A stretch of 64,000 nucleotides of DNA from assembly GCF_019059575.1 (NCBI RefSeq), contig NW_024881506.1, forward strand, positions 1,240,001 to 1,304,000. The letters are read 5' to 3'. Source of the DNA: Amphibalanus amphitrite. Its lineage: Eukaryota > Arthropoda > Thecostraca > Balanomorpha > Balanidae. The translations under genes and the position numbers were made by a program. The notes under the pieces are model-generated. The model was not told the DNA's origin, did not search any database, and saw only the letters and a program-made list of their open reading frames with translations. The first letter of the stretch is position 1; the number at the start of each line of letters is the position of its first letter. Positions 33,981 to 45,811 of the stretch are shown piece after piece.

Positions 33981-35264
33981 CAGGGTTGGGCAGATAAATT
34001 GGGACAAATTTCAACTTCCTCTAAAACGACTATTTTTTGAGTGATTAAGATAATTTTTGAACGTAAATATAGGCTAATGAATACTTTTCGATGTTATGCA
34101 GGTTGCGTTGTAATTTTGAATCGGCTGATCACAGAACGTGGGCTTAAGCAAGTCACTATCAACTTAGTCCGCGCCCACATGCATGCCAATACTCTAATTA
34201 TGCTCCATCAAATGGCTGAAAGTAGTGTGTATCGAACAGACGTAAACGTTGGAGGAAGAGAAGATGTTGACTCATCCTTACATACTTATTGCATTGACAC
34301 CGGCCGCTCCCCCGGTTTTCCAGGGGGACTAAAAGGAAAAATTCAGTTAAATCAGAGGATCCTCGCGAAAACAGTGGCGCGAGCTTACAACGAAGGTAGC
34401 CGCGCCATGAGAAAGCGATATACCAGCACCTCAAACATGTACTCTTATGCATTGATGCATATCGACCTGTTAACATAGATGTTGAAGCAGCTGTGACGTT
34501 AAAAACATTGTTTCCTCTTGAAGGGCTTTGGAGAAGCAAGCAAGCACGTGCAGGTCTTTTTCGACGATGGTATCCCCATAACCGAACATATGAACAACCA
34601 CAAACACCATGAAACATCGCAACCAGCCCAGAAGACGTGATCTTAGTTCCAAAAAGCATGCAGCAGACATCGGTGATGGCATTCCACTCGGTGACTTCTG
34701 ACGGCCACGTGGGGCCCCCTTATTTTACGGAATCGGGAGGAGGTTCGCCCTTACAGCGTACCTAACCATTATTCCGGCAGTTCGAATCAACAAGATGGAA
34801 GAAGGCATCATCCTGCATGGAGTGATGCTCTTCGAGGAGTCAGCTCCCCGGCATACAGTAAATTAAATACAAAATCTCCTGAAACGGAGGATCCCGGAAA
34901 CTGTACCCAAGGCTAAATGGCCCCTCCCTCATTAAACCTCAGCCCACACAAGTTCTGGTTGCTGGGGCGTTTTTGCGGCCGAGTCTAACGAACGTCCCCA
35001 TGTGACTGTGGTGAGTCTCAGCAGTGCCAGTTGGCTACAATTACGAGCCATTTCAGAAGGGAGATCTCGCCGCGCGTGCGGCCAGTCCAGGCACCGATAA
35101 GGACTGATGCAGGTGGACCACAGTGATCATATTTGGTGATAAATGTGTAAAATTGGTGTGACAATATGTGATCCAAATTTGAAATGCCTACGTTTACAAA
35201 TTTCTAAGCTACGGCGTTCTGAATGCAAATATGCATTTTGTCCCAATTTATCTGCCCAACCCTG
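33981..35264 (+). mobile_element. Mariner-like element, 1.28 kb, TA-flanked
   Basis: The inverted ends CAGGGTTGGGCAGATAAATT plus GGGACAAA are identical over 28 bp at both borders. TA flanks both sides (33979-33980, 35265-35266). The 1284-bp length is normal for a full mariner. The coding region inside is decayed, so the copy is full-length in size but dead in function. Confidence 0.88.
34041..35125 (+). pseudogene. Mariner-type transposase, decayed
   Basis: Catches of transposase sequence appear in shifting frames: an N-terminal helix-turn-helix-like part (RILAKTVARAYNEGSRAMRK), then TSVMAFHSVTSDGHVGPPYF near 34668-34730 (equivalent to the 'VMVFGVVSSEGHVMPPHF' region after the first catalytic Asp), MLFEESAPRHTVN near 34828 (the QDSAPAH region, with the second Asp position reading Glu) and LLKRRIPETVPKAKWPLPH near 34875 (the 'W..K.NIP.FIPK..WPPNSPDLNP' region). 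In-frame stops occur near 34612, 34770, 34864 and 34936. The D,D34D-type fold is implied by order only. Identity rests on motif order; subfamily is not assigned. Confidence 0.7.
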
Positions 35265-35266
35265 TA

Positions 35267-35930
35267 TATATGTACGGTTCTCCAGGGTATTAGTCGTTGG
35301 TCGCTCGGCGAGCGGGAGGGCAACCAGTTCCGCCCCTGTATCGCGTGGCCCCTTGCTCCGCCCAGTTACGCACGAGCGTACTCCACGCCGCGTAGTAGCG
35401 TGGGGAGGGGAGGGTTAGAATGGTGACATGTGTAGAGGCTAGAACCGGTTTCCACCGCCATTCCACCGTCCAGCGACATGGAGCGGGGTCGGTGACCAGG
35501 GCGCAGGGAAAGGTCAGAGGTCAGCTATAACGTAGAACTTCGTGTCTCTCTCCCCTCCGCGTGTAACGACCGCACGACAGCGGCCGGCCGCCGATCAGGC
35601 TAGACATGTCAAGGTCACCCGCAGTCAACGGGCTCAGAGGGTTGGTCGAGTGCGCGTCCGTGGCTGACGACAGTCCCGACCATGTGCTATGGTGCCGATA
35701 GACTAGCGTGGGTAATAAGTTTTTGTTCAGGCTGCTGGGGTGTGTCATCTTGATATGATGCTTTGTAACATGTATGATACGCAACCTCGCTGGCAGTGGC
35801 CGAGAGGAGGGTGGAGGCGGGTGCCGCCTCCACATGTTTATTTTTGTTGATAGCTGCGAGAGCTGAAATTTGGCAAGCCTGACCGTTGGTTCAAGCTGAA
35901 GTTTTATGACAGCAGCTGTATTTTCACCCT
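35267..35930. other. No gene recognised; GC-rich spacer
   Basis: Contains 'gcgagcgggagggcaaccag' and a stretch around 35521-35830 with overlapping frames on the reverse strand. No motif supports a gene. Part may be the diverged right half of the 33088 element. Confidence 0.4.
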
Positions 35931-36344
35931 CGCCCATATTGGTGTTTTGCCAGCGTCTATCGTAAAGAGGGGGAAGAAGGGGTAAAGAGGGGGTATCGTA
36001 AAGAGAAGAGGGGTCCGTTGGACCCCTTTGCCGTTCAGCCCCTAATCGAGCTAGAGCTTCGCGGAAAAAGAGCGTGTTGCCCGTGACGAGAGGAGGCCGA
36101 TGATACCCAATTTTAACCCTCGCCGGCACAGGGGGGGGGGTTGATGCAACCCCCCCCCTAAGGTTTTTCCCGAATAACTCGCGTAAAAAGCGGCCGATCG
36201 CGAACTTTCAGTACCCTCGCATTGATCAATTTTACACCTACCCTGAAAATTTTTTGACCCTGACCCAAATGACCTTTGACCTGTGACCTCTTTTCCGAGA
36301 CCATCTTTGGCCGGAATCGCGATTCGGCGTATGTCGGCTCGCAT

Positions 36345-37721
36345 CACTGAAAAAACAAAATGAGAATGGTTACGGATTGGGTTTCATGTGAAACCACGAG
36401 GTGGTCTATATAGTGAAATGGTGCTTGCTTGACCTCATTTATTAGGGCTGTCCGAGTCTCCTGTTTGACAAGCCTGATAGTTGGTCTCGTTTTGAACAGC
36501 GTTTCAAGCATCATGGGTGCGACTCTTTTTAGGACTAACTGTGAGAATGTTTGCCGGTCTCATCTCATATCCTGCGTCGGTGTGAGGCAGCGTGGTGGTT
36601 TCAGATAAGTGCAGTCTCTGGACTTGTTTACATACAGCGCATTGTCAGGCGCCATTTGCAAATTGTGTGCGTTGGTGTGCGCTGCGCTTGGAGTTATATT
36701 GTTATAAGTAGAGACATTCTTTAGCCATATATAAAATATTGTGCATGATAACAGAGGAAACAACACGCTTGCTCATCAGTCATGGTCAGAAATCTTTTAA
36801 TCTTTCGCTACAGTAAGATTTCGTTGAAATCAAGATTGGAAGGGCAGATGTCATAGTGACTTCGGCTTCTGAAGAAGGTAACGATCTGGTAACGATCTTC
36901 CCGACCTCTACAAATTGAAGAACCAAGAGACAGTGGCGGCCGAGGAATTTCGCTCTCTAGGAGAAGACGTTTCGCACAACCGCGCGTTCACCACGGTGTA
37001 GCGGCGGCCGGGGTGAGTGACGAGTGTTCTTTGGTTGGGGACTGCAGCGCGGCACGACGCGACTGCTTTCGCCGCGCCCATTGCTACTGCATGAACTAGC
37101 TTTGTGTTTGAGAGGGCTTGGGCCTTTTGTGACCGGGTCGGCAGCGCGTGGCACGACGGGACTGCCAAGCCAATTGTCTCCGCATATATGCTACTGCACT
37201 GAAATTTGTGTTTGAGAGGGCCTGGGCCTGTGTCGACCGGGCCGGCAGCTGCGCGCGGCACGACGCGACTAGTACGAGACTAATACATTTTGAGAAGAAA
37301 ACATGGTTGTATTTTGGGCGGCAATATGGCCGCGCGGCAGGGCGGGGCTGCGCGGCTACATTCGAGGGTCCAGAAAGAAGGCTCGTAACGAGAATGGCTT
37401 GAGTTCTTCTATGAGACCATTTTCTGGTCTAATCCAATGGTGGCTGATGTTGAGACAGTCCAGCGGTATTATCGTAAACCAGAGCGTGGTTTCATCCAGC
37501 TCAGAGTTTCAAAAGAGAACACACTTTGAGCATTTTGGAGACCAGTTTTGTTTCTCCGTGAGACCACTGAATGGTTTCGCGAGACCGGTTTCTTAGCTCT
37601 CTAAAAGGGTTTCAGAAAGACCGCGCAGAATGGCTCAAAAAGTGTGGTCTGATTTGAATAGGGGAAAAAAGACCGCTTTCTGGTCTCTGAGACCAAAATT
37701 TGGCTGACTTTTTTTTCAGTG
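36345..37721. mobile_element. 1.38 kb element with CACTGAAAAAA ends
   Basis: Starts CACTGAAAAAAC and ends TTTTTTTTCAGTG. Outside the ends are 'gtcggctcgcat' and 'gccgcgcgtttgc', which are contiguous apart from TA in the relative at 33750-33765. The ends resemble those of the TA-flanked element at 19298 (CACTGAGAAAAC). Near the right end the words GAGACCA/TGGTCTC occur repeatedly (37410-37705), with related GGTCT words on the left (36400-36410). No transposase was recognised. Confidence 0.65.
37056..37270 (+). repeat. ~120-bp tandem duplication
   Basis: Two units starting 'gcacgacgcgactg' and 'gcacgacgggactg' share 'tttgtgtttgagagggc(t/c)tgggcc' and 'gaccggg(t/c)cggcagc'. Overlapping frames on the reverse strand (65-117 codons) are translations of this duplication and are not genes. 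Confidence 0.7.
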
Positions 37722-39038
37722 GCCGCGCGTTTGCAAGCTTTTCGTGGTTTCAAACGTTCAAACATGTGATTTGATGTTGCTCCCATACATTAGGGTGGGT
37801 TTCAAGGTCAGCTGAAGGTCAGGTCAGGTCATTGACCTTTGGTGACCTCGGGTGACCTCGGCTCACTTTTTCGAGTTTTACATGCTTCTAGGCTAGTTTT
37901 TGGAGCTGAATTCGAATTTAGCAACCATTTGAACATTTACGAAGTAGTTTTGGTGCCTTCGTAACATGTTACGAAGCTGTCAGAGGCGGTTGACACGTAT
38001 TACGAATACCCGTCACAACCCCTACCGGTTGACCTGACCTGACCTGACCCGACCTGGTCTAAATGCTTAAAGACATCATCTCTGATCAAAACTAATACGA
38101 TATTCGTGATCAGCACCCCGGAAAACCACATAGCAGCCACACTTTACGACTTTCTAACAGGTCCCGATTTTCCCGTTTTTTGGTCATTGACTTGACCTGA
38201 AAGGTCACCCGATGACCTAGGACCTTAAAATTGGGTATCATCGGCTTCCTCTCGTGACGGGCAACACGCTCGTTTTTTTCCGCGAAGCTCTAGCTCGATC
38301 AGGGGCCAAACGCGAGAGGGGGGTCGTACCAACCCCCCTTGTGCCGTCGAAGGACGCAAAATGGCCTGTGCCGGCGATAAGGTCCTAGGTCATTGGTTGA
38401 CATGACAGGTCAATATAACTCAAAAGTCGGGGAATCAGGACCTGTTACAGCTTCGTAAAGTGAAGCTGTTTTAGGGTTTTGCGGGGTGCTGATCACGAAA
38501 TTCAAGTTAGTTTTGATCACAGATGACGTTTTCGTGCATTTAGGCCAGGTCGGGTCAGGTCAGGTCAGGTCACATGTTGCGAGTGAACCAAAAATACTTC
38601 TTAAATGTTCAAACGGTTTCTAAATGCGAAATCAACTCCAAAATCTACCCTGGAAACATGTAGAACTCGAAAGAGTGAACAAAGGTCATCAAAGGTCAGT
38701 GACCTGACTGATCTTCACGTGACCTTGATACCCACTAGAATCCATGCGATCAACATCCTTTCACATGTTTGATCGCTTAAAGCCGCAAAAAGACAATAAA
38801 ACGCGTTCTACTCGAAATACGCCAAAACGTGATTCCGGCCAAACATGGTTTCGGAAAACAGGTCACAAGTCAAAGGTCTTTTGAGTCAGGGTCATGCAAA
38901 TTATAGGGTAGGCGTAATATTGAATAACTCGAGGGTACTGAAAGTTTCGCCGCAATCAGCCGCTTTTTGCGCGAGTTATTTGCGAAAAACTGAGGGTAGG
39001 AGGTCTGTTCGACACCCTCCTACAAGTGCGAAGGTTAA

Positions 39039-41126
39039 GGTCAGGCCGTTGACCAATGGCGTCAAAAGTGACCCTCTGTAAGGCCCCAAAATGTCGCGAC
39101 GTCGCAGCACCCTTCGTGCCAGGGGACTTTTCAACGGGGAATGAAGCGATATAGTACTATCTCCCAGAGGCCTCACAACTTGTATGTAGCTATCTTGTAT
39201 TTTTCTTAGAGTCACCTGAAGTCGGGTCGGTCACGCAACCTCACGATTATTAATCAATTGGGAAATATGAAAACTGTTATTTTGGCGCCGGGAGCCATCT
39301 AAAGCTGTCTCAAGCGCATGAATTCGCGATTTTATACAATTTTTGCAAGCCCCAGCATTCACTTTTCCATTCTCAAAGTTAGGCGACTTAATTTATGACG
39401 TCACTAAGGTCACAGGAGATTTCACCAAAAAGTCCCGATCAAATTGAGCTAGCGAGTCGGGAAGCCACCAGTGGACTTGTAAGGACCTACCGCATCGAAG
39501 AAGCGATATGACCTCCTTGAGTCAGCCTCGTGGCCTGAGTGGCTCTGCCCTGACATGACCTGAGGTAAACACCTTAAATTGACCTCAACAAAAACAAAGC
39601 GTAAACTATTCGACACGTTTGAGCATGCAAAACTCTTGGCTCTGTAACCACTTAAGGTGAAGTTGTTTACCAAAAACCGATCTCGCGACTTGGAGCACTT
39701 ATACCGACCTCAGAGTTTATCGGTGGACCTGAGACATTCAACTCGGGTACCAGTTGCTGCATCTCATACGACGCACGCGCTCAGTTTTATCCGCAAGGTG
39801 CTAGCTCAATTAGGGGCTTAAAGACGGAGAGGGGTCGTAATTGCCCCCCCCCCTCGGCCGGGGTATATGCAGAAAACCCAAAATTCCGTTGAAGGTTAAG
39901 CACTGAAGTGATATATTATGATGCGAGAAGGTATAGGTAAAAACAAATATGCACACGAGCGGATGTGAATTAAACTGTGTTTGAGGTATGCCTTTTTTAT
40001 TATACATTCGATTTGCTTTAGTTATTGGTAAGAACAGATACAACCAAGAAGAGCGCCCCTGAAGAAAAGGTGGCGCACCGGACGGGTGCGATTTTAAGGT
40101 CCAAGGTCAGTCGGGGACCTCTAAGTTCGGATCAAGCGCTGCATGTTAGGGTTAAAACTTAATAAAAAAAAAAAATGGGAGCAAACAAGCATCCCGATTT
40201 TGGCAGCATCGTCATGCTTTGTCACGGCACTCATCCACTCCCTCGGCCGAAATATTAGTTCCTTTTTGTATGAGTTCTGGCATAATCCCGCACATTATGC
40301 TGCATGTTGTTTGCCATGAAAAAAGCATGTTCAGCTACGTTCTACGCAGTACGCACTAACCTAACCACCATCCCATCATCCACCACTAGCCACCATCCCG
40401 TTCTGTGATCCGTTCCACCCCACACGAATCAGCCGAGATACTAGTCAGTCGGGCTAGCGCTATCCTCCCCTCCCATCCTGACTGCACAGCGCTAAAACCC
40501 AGAGCCGAAACTTCCCGAGCGCGACCTCTGACCCCACGCGGTCCGAAGGGTCGGCCGATGCCTAAGGGCGCGCCGCGCGCCGGCCACCCGGATAGCCTCT
40601 GCCGAGTTTCCCTTCCATACACCGTTTACTACGCGCTCGATTCATTCATGATTCTGTGTTTCCGCGTCCCTCTCGCTAGGTGGCACCATGGATGTCATAG
40701 GCGATCCCAGGAAGATTGCGGCCAGAATACCCCAAACGGCAGAAAATAAGGTTTTTGATGGATATCTCGGAAAGTATTTGGCATACAACGATGAAATTTC
40801 ACAGTCTCGTGGTAAATGTGCATACACATAATCCGGGTTGATACTTATGCATTTAAACATTATATAGGACCAGATATGTCCGAAAAAGCAAAACCAACAA
40901 GACTTTTACTGGAGAGCCGTACACGGCAGTGGTACGAATCGTTTTCGGCACCCGCTACGCGGGACAGCCTTGACCGCACGCTTCCTGTCATGCACCCCAG
41001 GTGGCACCGCACTGGTGCGCACGCTGGGGCTATCCCGATTTCTCGGGCCCGGCAGGTCAGAGGGCTGCTCCGGGACATGAAGCGAGGCCGTGCCCTCGGG
41101 ACATGTCACCGGACCGAAGGATCTGT
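39039..41126. other. No gene recognised; family fragments at 39790-39870
   Basis: Includes a reverse fragment of the TTAACCCTCGC module (39785-39865: 'ccgcaaggtgctagctcaat', C-run). A GC-rich stretch at 40400-40620 and another at 40900-41110 have open frames on both strands but no motif. A poly-A stretch is at 40160-40173. Confidence 0.4.
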
Positions 41127-43897
41127 TTAAAGGGACCCTCCCACCTTCAAAAAAGTTAATGAATTGGCATAAAAGTGATGTAGCGTGAATCACAAAGAGC
41201 GAAAATGAACATCTACCAAATTTTACCGGAAAATATTCACCCGTTTTCGAGATATAAGACTTTTATTTTTGTTTACTTTTAGGGAAATCCGCTGTTTCTA
41301 TGACGTCACATAAAGGTTTTCTTTACGTCGGCATTTGGAAGCAATAGTTTGGTATCAAAGTGCGACAAATATTGCGCGAATGATGCGTTTATCTTATCAA
41401 GGTCAATATATGATGGCCAATAAAGGATTCCAGGACAATTCTTATGGCATTTCTTCGTATCGCAATTCTTCGTCTGCAAATCTTCGTCAGGGCATTTATT
41501 CGTACCTATCGCATTACTTTGTCTCGCACCAGGGTATATGAAAATCGGCTCGCATTTCTTCTTCAACGCAAATATATGCAAGAGTAAGCATTGAGGGACA
41601 AATAAATACACCGACGAAGATTTGTAGACGAAGAAATGCGGACGAAAAATTGTGCTACGAAGAAATGTCATGCGAGGATTCGTTCGGGTACCATGACATT
41701 TATGTGATTTCAAAGTCAAGGTTCACAGCTGATCTGCTAAATCAAGCCAAGAATCCAAACTATCAAAAAACTATAAATATTTGTTTGTCTGTCACAGAGG
41801 TCTCAAGCAATATAAGGTTGACATATGTTGGATCAAAAATCTACTGCCACAACTCACATCTCCTGCCTTAGTTTATCATTGTTGTTTTAACTTGCTTTCA
41901 AGAGAAACAGAAGCCAGTATCTGATATCACTTCAGATGATTGTTTCAAGATCTGAGTTCAAATGGAAATAAAAGCAAGATCAAGATGAAACAGGGATTAT
42001 TGCTGTTAAAGTAGTTTGGCCATGATACAACAAGCACATAAATCATTAGCCAAATCAAATACTGGTTGGTTTGTCAAGATGTTTGTTGTCTGTCGTCTGT
42101 CGAGCTGCTATGAACACTGAACGCTCTCACTAGAGAGTAGTTTAAGTTGAATGGTAGTGAGCTGTAATTAGACAAAGCAGCTATTCAGTGCTCACATCAA
42201 GCCAGGCTAGGAAATGGCATCAACTGTGGTGGGAGGAAGCAGGTTCGGCAGCCCTATGTTGTAAACTTCTGTTATGTCTTGTGTTTGATCAACTGATGTT
42301 TTCTGCTCTGTTTTGTGCAGTGATAGTAGCAGGTAACTGCATGCTTGTCAAATTATGTGAATAAACGAATTCATAACATTGCATTTTTCTCTCCATGCAA
42401 GGAACAAGTAAGATGTTGTAGAAAATGTAATAGAGGGCTGCATTGCTGATTTTGCACTTTATCAGAGCTTTATTTAGAATTGCTTTCCTGAAAGCTACAC
42501 ACAGGCCACAGTGCTGAAATTCACAATGTCATAGCTTTTGGCAGAAAAAAGAAAAGACTTACCTAGGTAAAATTGGCTGAAAGTATGGCAGAGCAGGTCT
42601 CGATGCGTATGCCCATCCGTGTGCTTGCCGAAGCCGAACTGACTGCAACACATTTAACTCTGACCCACCATGGTGGCTGGCATATCCTGAACTTTCACCA
42701 CTCTAAACAAGACAACTTTCAGCCCTCAGCATTGTATTAAAACACTGTACAAAACACTCAAAATTTGTTTCAGTGCCATCCACGGACAACATCAGTCGCC
42801 ATTCACCAGGCCAGTAAAAACAGAATAGATAATAGCTTCAAACCCATGTAGTCAGAGTTACTAGGTCTGCACCTCAAAACAAAATCCAGGTGACATTCAC
42901 CACGCCAGTAAAAAACAGGTACTTAGGTAACGTAACAGCTTCAAATCTGGTAACATGTTGGTCGGACTTTACACTACCATATTTACATGGAATAATATGA
43001 TACCAAACAATAGTGCAACCATTCTGGACAACAAAAGTGTATGATAAAATTAATTTAGAATACTCTGGCAGCATGATTTACGAGCACAGGCAGGTGTTAC
43101 CTACCAGCCTTCTCAATGCTCGTAAAACCAACATTGTAGTTTTGATTTTACCTTACATGATAACACACTTGGCTGCAATGGCACATTCAATTTAATACTG
43201 TGAAAAGACCAGTTATAACCACTTCACAAGCACAATTGCACCTCATGCCGACATCCTTTTCCAAAGACAGTCAGCAGCGTCTTTCGTCTAAACTGGAAGA
43301 TAAATCCCCTTTCAACTGTTAACATCAAAAATATTTCTTCATGGTGTGACTGTGATCTCCATATGGAAACCTTGCAGGGAAAGAATTAATGTCAATTGTC
43401 AGCTCTTCAAATTTCTTTGGACTTTAACTTGCAGTACCATATCCAGTTTGCTTTGATATTTTGTTTTTTATTCCATGTTGAAGTTGAACACCAAGCTCCA
43501 GATATAGCAGGCAGCTTGATCATCTTCGGCCTTGGTATAATATCAGTCCAAGTTCCAGTGGTGGGTATCTTCTAATATTCAAATTAAAATGAAAAGCAAT
43601 AGGCTTTCTCAGCGCCGACGACGGATTTCACGTTGATAAAAAAGGGAGCTCAAGGTCAGCAAAACTCGGGTTCAAGGAATGGCGGGCGTTGAAATGACTG
43701 CTGACGTCATCAAAAAACCGCTAATGGTTAAGAGATAGGGACTAAGCTGGTCCCACCCTGCAAGTAAAGGGAAGAAATTTCTTGAACACCATAAAGCTGC
43801 GGGGGTTGCGACCAGGATAAATGGTGGTTTCTGAGCCTGGCCGCAAACTTGGCTATCTCAACTCAAAACTAATGTTAAGGTGGGATGGTCCCTTTAA
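41127..43897. mobile_element. TTAA-flanked AGGGACC element, uninterrupted 2.77 kb copy
   Basis: Left TTAAAGGGACCCTCCCACCT; reversed right TTAAAGGGACCATCCCACCT; TTAA at 41127-41130 and 43894-43897. No frame longer than about 140 codons, and none with a family motif, so it is non-autonomous. It serves as the empty-site reference that dates and delimits the three insertions in the copy at 15978. Inverted 'ttcttcgt' and 'acgaagaa' words at about 41430-41690 form an internal imperfect palindrome. Confidence 0.88.
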
Positions 43898-43914
43898 AGG
43901 CGGATCAGGCCCGT

Positions 43915-44100
43915 GTACCCGCGGCCGGGGGTGCTGGCTGGCACAGCGTTAATCCCCACGACCGAGCGAACACTCCCCCAGTTACTGCCATCTCCTGGGT
44001 AGGAGCCGTCCGAGGAAACACTGCCAGAGGTCAGCTTTGATCCAAGGGCCTCCCACACCAAACATGAACGCACTTGCCAACTGCGCCACGAGGGTGGTAG
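43915..44100 (-). mobile_element. tRNA-derived SINE-like sequence
   Basis: On the reverse strand from about 44095: CCTCGTGGCGCAGTTGGCAA, where TGGCGCAGTTGG fits the RNA polymerase III A-box consensus. A weak B-box-like CTTGGATCAAAG follows about 40 bp later, and then a non-tRNA body ('aggagatggcagtaactggg'). No tRNA fold is complete, so it is not a tRNA gene. The tail is not clear. Confidence 0.45.
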
Positions 44101-44192
44101 TTTCGTCGCGATCGGCCGCTCTTTACCCGAGTTATTCGCGAAAAACCAGGGGGGTCCATCCGACCCCCCCCCCCTACACATGCGAGGGTTAA
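44101..44192 (+). mobile_element. TTAACCCTCGC family, right-end fragment
   Basis: Reads 'tttcgtcgcgatcggccgct', 'gagttattcgcgaaaaacca', G-run/C-run hairpin, then CACATGCGAGGGTTAA. It is the right end matching the left end at 33088, but separated from it by 11 kb of other sequence. Confidence 0.7.
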
Positions 44193-44590
44193 TTCAAACA
44201 TGGCCGCCAGGCATCTTGACTGACGCGTTTGCTTCGATCTCGGCGCGTAAACAAAAGACCATTAGGCAAAAATATAGTGTGTTATAGTGTTTTAAATTGA
44301 AGTGTTTTTATATACTTTTGGTGAGGTCTGTGCATTAGATTGCATGCTCTGTTGATACGCTAGGATAGTACTTTGCATATTTTTGCAAAGAAACATAAGC
44401 CTTGCCTAGTCAATCCTAAAGCCCTCATAACACCCTCTTCAAAAAATCTACTATATCATGAAGGTACATACCTACCTGTGCAATGCAATATGAAGTCCTA
44501 ATTTATCCCAATATAATTCCTACTGAGACTTAACCAGTAACCACCTACCTCTGCTTTTTGGTATCTGCTGCAGTTTAAATGGAGATGGAC
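44193..44590. other. No gene recognised
   Basis: AT-rich unique sequence between two elements. Starts 'ttcaaacatggccgccaggc'. Nothing supports a gene. Confidence 0.5.
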
Positions 44591-45094
44591 TTAAAGGGAC
44601 TATCCCACCTTTAACATGGGGTTTGAGTTGAGATAGCCAAGTTTGCGGCGAGGTTCAGAAACCACTATCTATCTAGGTTGCAACCCCCGCGGCCTCTTGG
44701 TGTTGAAGAAATTCGTTCCCTTCATTTGAAAATGGGCCTTACGCAAGGCCCTATCATCAACATGGAGCGACCGTTAGTGTGACGTCACCTCGTTTAGTCA
44801 TTCTGATTTAAATGGGTTTGTTCGTTGAAAAATCGCTTAAAACTTGGTCTGAACTTTGCTGTGGTGCCTGCAGAGTAAAAAGAATCAGCTTTATGACAGT
44901 AATGTGGCCTGGGGAAGGAGGTAATTTTGGGCTGTGACGTCACATATTTGAAAGTTTGTGTTTGGAATATGGGAAGCCTATAAAGATGTTTAATGAAAAA
45001 TAAATGCCAGAACCGTGTTCCTGGTCATCCAATCTATAAAGTCGGGCACAATTTAACTGGTTTAACAACATTTTAGAAGGTGGGATAGTTTTAA
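44591..45094. mobile_element. TTAA-flanked AGGGACTATCCCACC element, second copy
   Basis: Reverse-oriented near-identical copy of 26429-26933. Left TTAAAGGGACTATCCCACCT; right end slightly decayed ('gtgggatagttTTAA'). TTAA borders at 44591-44594 and 45091-45094. Confidence 0.85.
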
Positions 45095-45420
45095 GTCAAA
45101 GCTAACTGGCCAATGTCAATTAGAATCGGGGGCAGCTCGGACACATGCAGCATAGATGTAGAGCTGCTCTGTCTGCGTCATTCCCAGGTGATGTCAGCCG
45201 GCAGGCGGCAGCCGCCCACTCTGCTGGTATACAGAGCCTAAGGCTGCTGAAGCATTTGAACAATCTTGTTCCATATGCCCGCTGCTTAAAATGAGCCGCA
45301 ACAGCTGAGCCGCAACGTCTGAGTGTGCTCAACATTCTTCCCTCCCGTTATGTGTCCACTGTTCAGTGAGGAACTAGTGCATCGATCCCCAGCGGTAGCA
45401 GGTGGTGCTGGAGACTCAGC
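45095..45420 (-). repeat. Dispersed repeat, inverted copy of 31815-32130
   Basis: Near-identical reverse copy of the earlier repeat, starting right at the TTAA that ends the preceding element. Confidence 0.8.
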
Positions 45421-45660
45421 TGGAGCTGCTGGTGTTTCTGTAACTCCCCCTTCCCCAGTGAGAAGCTGGTGCTGCTGATGTCTATAACTCCCCCTCCCCA
45501 TTCAGGAGCTGGTGCTGCTGATGTCTGCCTCTGTCCGCCACTGTCGGCCTCTGTCGACCTCTAGCCTGTTGTCTGTCAGCCTGCTTCTAGCCTCTAGCCT
45601 GTTCTCTAGCCTGTCTCTGTCGTCAGCCCCTGTCAGCCCCTGTCAGCTCCCGTCACACCA
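45421..45660 (+). repeat. Degenerate short repeats (CTGGTGCTGCTGATGTCT; CTCTAGCCTGT)
   Basis: First a ~50-bp unit with 'ctggtgctgctgatgtct' occurring twice, then irregular 'gcctctgtcgacctctagcctgt' words. No coding sense is supported. Confidence 0.6.
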
Positions 45661-45811
45661 AATAATTTTGCTTATGACATCACTGTGGTATGTTCTGATC
45701 TGAATTTGATACTATATCCCTTACTAAGTATGAGATGGTGACATTTCCTGTCTCTTTTCAGGTAACAGCTAGTGAGATGCTGTTTTTTTGTGATTTATCA
45801 TCAAACGCGAA

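Larger units (their letters stand above)
36113..38380 (-). mobile_element. TTAACCCTCGCCGGCAC family element, nested at TTAA
   Basis: Left TTAACCCTCGCCGGCACAGG with a G/C-run hairpin (36131-36160). Right end, reversed, TTATCGCCGGCACAGGCC, with the closing TTAA mutated to ATAA (38377-38380). Its body in reverse matches 33250-33760. A 1.38 kb element (36345-37721) is nested inside it in turn, giving three levels of nesting. Confidence 0.75.
35931..39038 (+). mobile_element. TTAACCCTCGC family element carrying a nested relative
   Basis: The left end (TTCACCCTCGCCCATATTGG; TTAA decayed to TTCA) has the standard module order to 'gatgatacccaatt'. At TTAA 36113 another family member is inserted (to 38380). 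The outer element resumes with 'taaggtcctaggtcattggt', exactly the sequence that follows this TTAA in the uninterrupted copy at 33251-33275. It ends near 39035-39038 (TTAA) after 'gaaaaactgagggtagg'. (AGGTC)n words occur at 38548-38574. Confidence 0.75.

Noticed and set aside
34041-34478. An intact 145-codon forward gene
   Set aside because: It is the decayed N-terminal part of the mariner transposase, continued in other frames downstream.
36908-37261. 117-codon reverse-strand protein
   Set aside because: The frame lies over a ~120-bp tandem duplication inside a transposon, with no family motif.
40405-41130. GC-rich forward frames as host exons
   Set aside because: Both strands are open, no splice signals join them and no motif is recognisable.
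44041-44095. A tRNA gene on the reverse strand
   Set aside because: Only the A-box is good; there is no complete cloverleaf and the B-box is weak. A SINE fits better.
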